The notes under the pieces were generated by a model that saw only the letters and a program-made list of their open reading frames with translations, was not told the DNA's origin and made no database searches. The position numbers and the translations under genes were made by a program. Shown here piece after piece: positions 32,983-42,400 of a DNA stretch of 64,000 nt. This stretch comes from UBA4874 sp002399435 (GTDB lineage Bacteria > Bacillota > Clostridia > Caldicoprobacterales > DTU083). Location of the stretch: the NCBI GenBank assembly GCA_036823195.1, contig DAISGI010000003.1, positions 1-64,000 on the forward strand. The letters are read 5' to 3'. Numbering within the stretch: position 1 is the first letter of the stretch; the number at the start of each line of letters is the position of its first letter.

Positions 32983-33697
32983 TTCATCCTCTGTTGTCGC
33001 CGGCGTAGCCATTTTGGATGCGGACCGGCTTTTGTATGAGGAAGTTCAGCATCATGAAAAAAACCATTCGGTGATCCTGATGCCCATGGTGGAGCAAGCT
33101 TTGGACTCCTGTCAGCTGACACTGAAGCAGATCGATCTGTTTGCAGTTTCCGGAGGACCGGGATCCTTTACCGGCCTGCGCATTGGCATTTCCACCGTCA
33201 AGGGACTGGCCCAGGCAGTGGAAAAGCCTGCAGCAGCTGTCTCTACCCTGGATGCTCTGGCGTACAATGTGACAGGTCCGGAGGATGCATTGGTTTGTCC
33301 CGTTATGGATGCGAGAAGAGACCAGGTTTATACCTGCCTCTATCGCCGGGAAGGAAGCCGCTATGTTCCCCTGATGCCGTATTCCGCCCTTCCTGTGGAA
33401 CAGCTGGCGGATCAGCTGATTCTCTCTCAAAAGAGCGTATACTTTGTGGGAGACGGCATTCCGGTTTATCGGGACAGGCTATCGGCAAGACTGGGGAAGT
33501 CTGCATGGTTCGTCCCCCCTTATCTCACCTATCAACGTGCTTCGGTGATCGGATGGCTTGGTATGAGGGAAGCGGCGGAAGGAAAAGCGGTCCCGTACCA
33601 GAACTTAAAGCCGTTCTACCTGAGACCGTCGCAGGCCGAGCAAAAAAGAGCCCGACAGCAGCAGGCCAGTGGAAAAGAAAAGAGGGAAACGCCATGA
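32963..33697 (+). CDS. tsaB: tRNA t6A biosynthesis protein TsaB
   Basis: TsaB (244 residues) is the scaffold partner of TsaD. The ASKHA-type start MKVLAIDSSSVVAGVAI and the conserved SGGPGSFTGLRIGISTVKGLAQ are clear. ATG 32963 lies within the end of tsaE (20-bp overlap), after GGAGGAGG. A basic Gln/Arg-rich tail ends the protein, whose stop overlaps the rimI start. Confidence 0.94.
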   Translation: MKVLAIDSSSVVAGVAILDADRLLYEEVQHHEKNHSVILMPMVEQALDSCQLTLKQIDLFAVSGGPGSFTGLRIGISTVKGLAQAVEKPAAAVSTLDALAYNVTGPEDALVCPVMDARRDQVYTCLYRREGSRYVPLMPYSALPVEQLADQLILSQKSVYFVGDGIPVYRDRLSARLGKSAWFVPPYLTYQRASVIGWLGMREAAEGKAVPYQNLKPFYLRPSQAEQKRARQQQASGKEKRETP

Positions 33698-34164
33698 ATG
33701 GGCAGATCGGACCCATGACCTCCGCAGAGCTGGAAGACATATCCCGGCTGGAAAAACTTTGCTTCTCCCTGCCATGGTCCAGGGAGTCATTACGGCTGGA
33801 GGTGGAGGAAAATAAATGTGCCAGATACTTCACCGTCCGGGCGGATGGCAAAGTCGTCGGATACGGGGGAATGTGGCTGATACTGGACGAAGCGCACATT
33901 ACCAATATTGCGGTTCATCCGGATTACCGAAACCGGGGGTTTGGCCGCATGATTATGCAGACCCTGATGCAGGAAGCTTCCCGGCTGGGCATCGAACGTA
34001 TGACCCTGGAGGTCCGGGTATCCAACCGCCCTGCCATTCACCTGTATGAATCCATGGGATTTGAGAGGGGAGGAGTCCGGAAAGGGTATTACAGCAACAA
34101 TCGGGAAGATGCATTGATTATGTGGAACTTTCATATACGGGGGGAGGTTCGGATATCAAAATGA
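33694..34164 (+). CDS. rimI: Ribosomal protein bS18-type alanine N-acetyltransferase RimI
   Basis: This GNAT enzyme of 156 residues has the acetyl-CoA motif YRNRGFGRMIM and the C-terminal NRPAIHLYESMGFERGGVRKGYY, typical of RimI. It is commonly found between tsaB and tsaD in Firmicutes. ATG 33694 overlaps the tsaB stop (ATGA). It likely acetylates the N-terminus of a ribosomal protein; the exact target is inferred from the family. Confidence 0.92.
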   Translation: MNGQIGPMTSAELEDISRLEKLCFSLPWSRESLRLEVEENKCARYFTVRADGKVVGYGGMWLILDEAHITNIAVHPDYRNRGFGRMIMQTLMQEASRLGIERMTLEVRVSNRPAIHLYESMGFERGGVRKGYYSNNREDALIMWNFHIRGEVRISK

Positions 34165-34889
34165 GAAGCAAAATAAATTATCTGACAGGCTTTCTGATTT
34201 CCGCTCTTGTTTTTCCGGTTTTGCTGGTTACCGGGATCCAATGGACTGCCTATAACGAAGCATTTTATGAAAGGCAGTATAACCGGCTGAATACCGCAGA
34301 GACCATCGGAATCTCCCGGGGGGATCTGTCCCGTGTAACCGGAGTGCTGGTGGATTACATCCGGGGAAAGCGGGACTCCCTGGACGTGGAAGCGGAAATT
34401 CGGGGAGAACGCCGCCTGGTGTTTAATGATCGGGAAACCGCCCATATGGTGGATGTCCGAAAACTGTTCAATTTTGCAGAACGGCTTCGGAAGTTTTCCA
34501 TTTTCGGAATTCTGCTCCTTGGTACGATCCTGTATTTTAACAGTGGAAAGCATCCTCTCCGGTTTCTTGCTTCCTCTTACCTGGCAGCCGGTGCGGTTTT
34601 GCTGGTGCTGCTTGCTGTTTTGATTCCTCTGGTTCGTTCCAACTTTACCTATTATTGGGATCAGTTTCATTATCTGTTCTTTGATAATGATTTATGGCTG
34701 TTAAATCCGGAAACGGACATTATGATACAAATGCTTCCCGAATCCTTTTTCAATCATGCGGTACAGCGTGTAATGGTGTTTTTTGCAGGGGGAAGCATTA
34801 TTTTGGCGATCCCGGCGATTTTTCTGCATCGGCAGTCCAGAAGGCAGCGCCGGAAGAATGCAGGGCAGGAAAAGCCGGCTTACAAATAA
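34161..34889 (+). CDS. TIGR01906-type integral membrane protein
   Basis: This 242-residue protein has an N-terminal helix (about 8-25), an extracytoplasmic loop with Asp/Arg-rich sequence, then three further hydrophobic helices near 110-130, 140-165 and 205-225. It resembles the DUF1461/TIGR01906 family of unknown function. It overlaps rimI by four bp and ends 12 bp before tsaD, so it is embedded in the t6A operon. A strongly basic C-terminus (RQSRRQRRKNAGQEKP) is probably cytoplasmic. Confidence 0.75.
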   Translation: MRSKINYLTGFLISALVFPVLLVTGIQWTAYNEAFYERQYNRLNTAETIGISRGDLSRVTGVLVDYIRGKRDSLDVEAEIRGERRLVFNDRETAHMVDVRKLFNFAERLRKFSIFGILLLGTILYFNSGKHPLRFLASSYLAAGAVLLVLLAVLIPLVRSNFTYYWDQFHYLFFDNDLWLLNPETDIMIQMLPESFFNHAVQRVMVFFAGGSIILAIPAIFLHRQSRRQRRKNAGQEKPAYK

Positions 34890-34901
34890 GAAGGAGAAAA
34901 C

Positions 34902-35996
34902 ATGTCGTATTTTCAACAAATGAAGGAAAAAGTAAATTCCATAAAGGAACAAAAAGAAGTTTTCATACTTGGCATTGAGAGTTCCTGCGATGAAACCGCT
35001 GCCGCTGTGGTTCGAAACGGACGGGAGGTACTTAGCAATGTCATTGCGTCTCAGATTGCCACCCACAGGACATATGGAGGGGTGGTACCTGAAATCGCTT
35101 CCCGAAAGCATGTGGAGGCAATCAATGAAGTCATCGGAGAGGCCCTGCGGCAATCCGGCGTGCCCAAATCCCGGCTGGACGCTGTGGCGGTTACCTATGG
35201 CCCGGGTCTGGTGGGGGCCCTGCTGGTAGGGGTTTCCGCAGCCAAGGCGTTTGCATTTGGATTGAACAGGCCCCTGATTGGTGTCCATCATCTGGAAGGA
35301 CATATCAGTGCAAATTATATCCAGCACAAGGAACTGGTTCCTCCTTTTCTTTGCCTGGTTGTTTCCGGAGGTCATACCCAATTGGTCTCCGTAACGGATT
35401 ACGGCTGTTATGAAATGATCGGACAAACCCGGGACGATGCCGCAGGAGAGGCGTTCGACAAGGTGGCAAGGGCATTGGGACTGGAATACCCCGGCGGACC
35501 GGCTGTGGATCGGCTGGCCAAACGTGGAAATCCCGATGCTGTGGCATTTCCACGGTCCCATATCAAGGATCATCCTCTTGACTTCAGCTTTAGCGGTCTC
35601 AAAACTTCCGTGATCAATTATCTGCACAACAAGGAACAAAAGGGAGAGACGGTCTCCTGTGAAGATGTGGCTGCCAGCTTTCAGAAAGCAGTGGTGGATG
35701 TACTCATAGAAAATGCGATGAACAGTGCGCGAATGCTGAATAGTGAGTGCATTGCCATGGCAGGAGGAGTAGCGGCAAATTCTGCCTTACGACAAGGAAT
35801 GGAGAAAGAAGCGGAAAAAAGGCACATCCGTGTACTCTATCCGCAGCCCGTTTTGTGTACGGACAATGCTGCCATGATTGCCTGCGCCGGCTACTATCAG
35901 CTGCAAAAAGGCAATCTTTCCGATTTATCCCTGAATGCCGTTCCCCATCTTTCGCTGCCCGGACGGGCTTATTCGAAACGTCCGGAAAGTTTATGA
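34902..35996 (+). CDS. tsaD: tRNA t6A threonylcarbamoyltransferase TsaD
   Basis: TsaD (364 residues) is the catalytic subunit that transfers threonylcarbamoyl to tRNA A37. Signature sequences are ILGIESSCDETAAAVV, the metal site HHLEGH (His130 and His134), VSGGHTQLV and the late CTDNAAMIA. ATG 34902 follows AGAAGGAG. It closes the tsaE-tsaB-rimI operon. A DnaA-box-like cluster starts 67 bp after its stop codon. Confidence 0.96.
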   Translation: MSYFQQMKEKVNSIKEQKEVFILGIESSCDETAAAVVRNGREVLSNVIASQIATHRTYGGVVPEIASRKHVEAINEVIGEALRQSGVPKSRLDAVAVTYGPGLVGALLVGVSAAKAFAFGLNRPLIGVHHLEGHISANYIQHKELVPPFLCLVVSGGHTQLVSVTDYGCYEMIGQTRDDAAGEAFDKVARALGLEYPGGPAVDRLAKRGNPDAVAFPRSHIKDHPLDFSFSGLKTSVINYLHNKEQKGETVSCEDVAASFQKAVVDVLIENAMNSARMLNSECIAMAGGVAANSALRQGMEKEAEKRHIRVLYPQPVLCTDNAAMIACAGYYQLQKGNLSDLSLNAVPHLSLPGRAYSKRPESL

Positions 35997-36063
35997 ATGG
36001 GATCTTTCATAAACCTTTCCATGGACAAAAAAGAAACGCTGGGAATAACCCGTGGGACCCGGA

Positions 36064-36135
36064 TGTGGATAAGGGAGGAGATTCTCTGGAATTTGGCCTC
36101 GGGCCTGTGGATAACTCTGTGCATAATGTGGATAT
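36064..36135 (+). other. Cluster of three DnaA-box-like sites
   Basis: TGTGGATAA, the reverse complement of the consensus DnaA box TTATCCACA, occurs at 36064-36072 and 36106-36114. A one-mismatch copy, TGTGGATAT, is at 36127-36135. All face the same way, with start-to-start spacings of 42 and 21 bp, about four and two helical turns. AT-rich DNA follows. DnaA binding is inferred, not shown. Confidence 0.6.
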
Positions 36136-36207
36136 GCTGTTGTCTATAATATTCTAATAAATGAAACATGGCATGATTCAACATTCTTTTTTCAAAAACA
36201 ACAATAT

Positions 36208-36236
36208 TTGCATACTCTTTTGCTGTAAAATATAGT
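36208..36236 (+). promoter_or_regulatory. Promoter of the glucan synthase gene
   Basis: TTGCAT (36208-36213) and TATAGT (36231-36236) have the ideal 17-nt spacing. The -10 is inside the left arm of the long inverted repeat at 36227-36297. Confidence 0.55.
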
Positions 36237-36297
36237 ATGCCGTAGTTTGCTCAGGAAATGCGGATAATTTGAATCCATACGGAACATACTATATTTT
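36227..36297. repeat. Long inverted repeat overlapping a promoter
   Basis: AAAATATAGTATG (36227-36239) is perfectly complementary to CATACTATATTTT (36285-36297). The match continues inward with CCGTA (36240-36244) and TACGG (36278-36282) after a two-base bulge. The left arm covers the -10 of the probable promoter, so this may be an operator or a cruciform. With the DnaA-like cluster it accounts for most of the 408-bp spacer 35997-36404. Confidence 0.8.
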
Positions 36298-36404
36298 GCC
36301 TTTATGAGAAGGAATCAGGGCTTATTTGATCCAAGCTGTTGATTCTTTTTTTGAACTGGAAAAAATCCAGGTCATATCGTCGATGCAAAGGAGCATTTGT
36401 GATT

Positions 36405-39400
36405 ATGCCAAACTTGGAACAATTGAAACAACTTGCAGGGGAAATGGCCGTAAAGCAGATAACCGCAGCTCCGGGCAGGAACAGAAGATGTAAGCTCCCC
36501 AGGCTGGAGGAAGCCAATCAGATACTGATTCAGGCTTATCAATCCACAAATGAGGAGATCAAATCCAGGGGAAGCATCGTTCCGGCTGCGGAATGGCTGC
36601 TGGATAATTTCTATGTAATAGAGGAACAGTTTAAGGAGACACAGTATCATATTACCAGTGATTTATCCCGGAATCTTCCGGTTCTGACAAAGGGAGAGCA
36701 TATAGGATTTCCAAGGATTTACGGAATTGCTGCAAAGATGGTGGAGTTTCTCAACGGAAGACTGGAGGAGGATACCATTGTTTCGTTTCTGGAGGAATAT
36801 CAGGCGCACGCTCCGTTAACCTGCAGGGAACTTTGGGCGATTCCGTTGTTTTTGCGGATTTGCCTGCTGGAAACCATCAAGGATATCGCTGTGATGATTT
36901 CCGAGTCCATAAAGCTGCGAAAGCAGGCGGATGAATGGGCTGTAAAACTGGTGAACAGCCTGACCAAATCCAGGGAGGGCCCTGACTATCGGGATGAATT
37001 TCGAAAAGTGATCACCGAACACGATGCGGCGAATAAAGTTCTAAAACCAGTTTATGCAGAACGGCTGTTGCAGCGGCTGAGGGAGGAAGGAGGAGAAGCT
37101 GCGCCCATTATCCGATGGGTGGATGGGAAGCTTGCCGTGCAGCATACCAGTGCGGATGAAATCGTGCAGCAGGTTCATCAGACTCAGGCGTCCAGTCAGG
37201 GTTCCATGGGAAATGCGGTAACCAGTCTGCGTCTCATTTCCAATATGAGATGGGATGAAATCTTTGAGCAACTCAGCATCCTGGATCGCATCCTTCGTCA
37301 GGATCCCGCCGGTATCTATTCTGCGATGGATTTTGCATCCAGGAACAACTACCGTCACAAGGTGGAGCAGATTGCAAAAAAGCATCGTGCCAATGAATTG
37401 CAGGTTGCTGAAAAAGCATTGGAATGTGCGAGGGAAAATCAGGAGGATTCCCGGGAGAAGATGCGGCACATTGGATACTATATTGTCGATCAGGGCAGAA
37501 GTCTGCTGGAAGCAAAACTAAGCGGGAAACAATCCTGTCGGAAAACAGGAAAACGGAATGCAATTCTCTATTTCGGATCCATTGGTTTGCTGACGGCGCT
37601 GGGTATGGTATTGTTCCTGGCCGCTGTTTTCCATACTTCCGTCCGCCCGGGTTTCTGGAATATGCTGCTTGCTGCCGTTTTGTCCTTTCTGCCAATCCAT
37701 AGCATTGCCATTGGTCTGGTCCATTGGGCCGCCACCAGAATATGCAGCCCATTCCACATTCCCAAGCTGGAACTGAAAGAAGGAATTCCGGAGGAATACC
37801 GTACCATGGTGGTCATCCCTGCCTTATTGACCAGTGAAAAACGGGTCATGGAGCTCATTGATCAGATGGAAGTGTTTTATCTTGCCAATCAGGAGGAAAA
37901 CCTTCATTTTGCCCTGCTGGGGGATTACAAGGATGGACCGGAGGAAAAGACAGACAGCGATAATGTCATTGTGGATACGGCAAAACGGATGATTCATGAA
38001 CTGAACCAGCGCTATGGACGGGAAAGGGAAGATATATTCTTCTTTTTTCATCGGTATCGCCAGTGGAACCCAAAGCAGAAATCCTGGATGGGCTGGGAAA
38101 GAAAAAGAGGAGCGTTGGTTGAATTCAATGCCTTGTTGTCCGGAAGCAGGAACACCAGTTATTTCGTCCAGGTGGGGGATTTGTCCATCCTGGGTAAAAT
38201 AGTTTATGTCATTACCCTGGATGCCGATACCCAACTGCCCAGGGATGCTGCGAAAAAACTAATTGGGGCAATTGCCCATCCATTGAACAAACCAGTACTG
38301 AGCGAAGACGGAACAAGGGTCGTCGAAGGTTATGGAATGCTTCAGCCCAGAATCGGCGTGTCCGTGGACAGCGCCAGCCGTTCATTTTTTTCCCTGACAT
38401 TCTCCGGACAAACCGGCGTGGATCCCTACACCACTGCCGTATCCGACGTATATCAGGACTTGTTTCAGGAAGGAATCTATACCGGAAAAGGAATCTATCA
38501 GCCGGATGTTTTCAACAGGGTAATGAAGGATGCCATTCCGGAAAACAGTGTATTGAGCCATGATCTGTTGGAAGGCTGCTACGTAAGGGCTGGATTGGTT
38601 ACGGATATTGAGCTGATCGACGGATATCCCGCCCACTATATCGGATATACCATGCGCCTTCACAGATGGACACGGGGGGACTGGCAGCTGCTTCCCTGGC
38701 TGGGATCCCAGGTCCGCAATCAGAAAGGCGAGCTGGCCAAAAACCCGTTGAATGGAATCTCAAAATGGAAAATAGCGGATAACTTAAGGCGGAGTCTGCT
38801 TTCTCCCGCTTTATATGTCATTCTTATCCTGAGTCTTCTTATATTGCCGGGATCGGTAGCCCTGTGGCTTGGACTTGTTTTCCTGACCCTTCTTTTCCCG
38901 TTGATTACGGATCTGGCAGGTAAACTGCTGTCCCATAAAAGTGGAAATAATTCCGGACAAAGGCTCCATGGTGTGTTGGAAGGCACAAAAAGCCTGCTTT
39001 TTCAGATCCTTTTGGGCTTTATTTTTCTGGCTCATCAATCCCATGTCATGCTGGATGCTGTTTCCCGTTCTGTCTGGCGGGTAACGGTCAGCCATCAGAA
39101 CATGATGGAATGGGTTACCGCCGCAGATTCTGACCGGAGATTCCGTGGGGAATTATCGGATTACTGGGATAAAATGCGGGCCCCGGCTTTGTTGTCTGTT
39201 GTCTTTTTCATCGCCACAATCACTGCAAGACCGGAATACTGGCCGTACAGCCTGCTGTTCACCGTATGCTGGGTCTCTTCTCCTTATATTGCCTATCTGG
39301 TCAGCAAGCCAAAGAATAGACGCATTCCCAAGCTTTCTGCGGAACAGGATTTTAAAATAAGGGGAATTGCCTATAAAACGTGGAGCTTCTTTAATGAATT

Positions 39401-42400
39401 GGTAACCAGCAAGGAAAATTGGCTGCCGCCTGACAATTATCAGGAGGACCCCCCCATCGGGGTGGCACACCGGACTTCGCCCACCAACATCGGCCTCTAT
39501 CTTTTATCCATATTGACTGCCCGGGATCTTGGCTATATCGGAACTCTGGAAGCTGTGAAGAGAATAGGGAACACCATCGGGACCATGCTTCGTCTGGAAC
39601 AGTGGAAAGGCCACTATTATAACTGGTATCATACCCAGACTCTGGAGCCGCTTCGGCCGTTGTATGTTTCCACTGTGGATAACGGGAATCTGATCGGCTA
39701 TCTGATTACGTTAAGCCAGGGAATTGAAGAATTGTTCAGGCGGCCCCTGATTGGAAAGGAAAACATCGCCGGACTCCGGGATGTTCTTTCCCTGAACAGT
39801 AAGAAGCAGGATATGGAGCATCAAAGCCTGCTGAATACGCTGATGGACAGCGAGACCGTCAGCGTATCGGAGTGGCTAATGCTTCTGGACGACCTCAAGG
39901 GGCAGAGCAAGGCTGTGGATCAGCTGATTACGGAATATGAGACGGAGGAGGAACTGTTTTTCCCCTGGAGCAGGCTGCTTCAGAAGATTCCTGCCACTCT
40001 GCTGAGTGAAAAAGGGGTTTATCAGGAGACATCCCGGAAAATGTCGGAGCTGCTGAAGCAGCTGAACGGACCGATATCCCTCCAAAATATTTACGATAAC
40101 TATCTGGGTATTTTGAAAAGTTTGTCTGAAACAATGGTATCCCTGAACCGGGATGCCTGTCAATCCTCCGGATTCCGGGAATCCGGGAAATGGCTGAAGG
40201 ATATGGAGATTTCCCTGGCCGGATCCTATTCCGCCATCCGGGATTTTGCCAGTCGATGCCACAGACTGCGCAGTGAAATAAAGGACATTATAGACAAAAT
40301 GGATTTCCGGCTTCTCTATGATGAGAAGCAGGAGCTTTTATCCATCGGATATAATGTGGAAGACGGTCATCTGACAAAATCCTACTATGACCTGCTGGCT
40401 TCAGAGGCAAGGCAGAGCAGTTTTGTTGCCATAGCCAAAGGGGACATTCCCCAAAAACATTGGTTTAAACTGGGGAGGTCCCTGGCTCTGGTCGGGGATC
40501 TTCGGGTCCTCATTTCATGGAGCGGCACCATGTTTGAATATTTGATGCCCCTTCTCATCATGAAAAATTATGACTATACCTTGCTGGATGAAACGTATGC
40601 CGCTGTGATTCGGGGACAGAAGCAGTTCTCGGAGCAGCGCCATCTTCCCTGGGGAGTTTCCGAATCCGGCTTTTATGCCTTTGACCTGCATCTCAATTAC
40701 CAATACAAGGCTTTCGGCATTCCCCACCTGGGTCTGAAGAGGGGATTGATCAACGATATGGTTGTGGCTCCCTATGCCGGCATCCTTGCTTTGCCCCTGG
40801 AGCCGGCTGTTGCATTCCATAACATGGAAGTCCTGGCGTCGGAAGGCCTGGAAGGCCCTTACGGGTTTTATGAGGCGATCGATTATACGCCGGAACGATT
40901 GCCAAAAAAAAGAAAAAGCATGGTTGTAAAAAGCTTCATGGCTCATCATCAGGGCATGGCACTGATAGCCATCAACAACTACCTGAACAATAATGTCATG
41001 CAGGCCCGTTTTCATTCCGCCCCCATGATAAAGGCCACCGAATTGCTGCTTCAGGAAAGAATGCCGCGCAGGGAAATCTATATAAAGGATTATGAAGACC
41101 TGGTGAGCCCGGATCTGGAGGAGGGAAGGAAACATCAGGAAGCCCAGGCCAAAAGAACCATTCATACGCCGCATACTGTTCTTCCGGAAACCGTTTTACT
41201 GTCCAATGGCAATTACACCGTAATGCTGACCAACAGCGGGGGAGGGTTCAGTCAGTATTCCGGTCAGGCCATTACCAGATGGCGGAAAGACATCACCCGG
41301 GATGACTGGGGAGAGATGTTCTATATTGCGAATCTGAACTCCAATACCTACTGGTCCGCCGCTTATCATCCCGCAGGTATCCTGCCGGAGGATTACAAGG
41401 TCGTCTTTGAAACGGACCGTGCATCCTTCGATCGAAAAGACGGCAATATTGAAACCAGGATGGAAGTTGTGGTTTCTCCGGAGTATAATGGGGAAATCCG
41501 CCGTATTTCCCTTACAAATCATGGGGAAAGCGGTAGAATGATGGAAGTAACCAGTTATTCTGAGATTGTATTGGCTCCCTTTTCAGCCGATCTTGCCCAT
41601 CCTGCTTTCAGCAATCTGTTTGTCCAGACGGAATTCCATCCGGAGCGGAATATTCTGCTGGCAACCAGGCGGCCACGGGAGAAAACGCAGAAATCGCTGT
41701 GGATGTTCCATACTGTTGTAGCGGAAGGAGAGACGGTGGGCAGCATACAGTATGAAACAGACCGTGCCCGATTTATCGGAAGGGGGAGAACCCTGAAGGA
41801 TCCGCAGGTCATGGACCCGGAATTCCCACTGTCCGATTCCGCAGGCGCTGTACTGGATCCCATTATGAGCATTCGCAGAAGGATTTATCTTTCCGCGGGG
41901 GAGACGATTCGGATTTCCTATGTAACCGGAGTTGCGGATTCCCGTGAATCGGCCATTGCCCAGGCCAGGGAATGTCAGAGCCGCAATGTGGCAAATCGTG
42001 CCATGGAGCTGGCCTGGACGCATTCCCAGGTGGAGCTTCGTTATCTGAACATTTCGGCAGGAAGGGCCAATCTGTATCAGGCCATGGCCTCCCAGATTCT
42101 TTATAACAGGCCGCCGTCCGACTGGAAGCGGGAGATGACACGGAAAAACCGGAAAGGCCGGAGCACTCTGTGGGCATATGGAATTTCGGGGGATTTACCC
42201 ATTGTCCTTCTGCGTGTCAGCAGGATGGAACATATGGAACTGGTGCAGCAGATGCTGACAGCTCATGAGTATATGAGATTGAAAGGCCTGCAGGTGGATC
42301 TGGTGCTGCTGAATGAATATGGAAGCAGTTACGAACAGCCGGTAAACGAGCGTCTGAGGGAACTGGCCGGAATCAGTCATGCCCGTGACCTTATGGATAA

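Noticed and set aside
36064..36230. Chromosomal or plasmid replication origin
   Set aside because: Three DnaA-like boxes and AT-rich DNA fit, but there is no dnaA, dnaN or rep gene nearby and the flanks are ordinary chromosomal genes; a regulatory or titration cluster is more likely.
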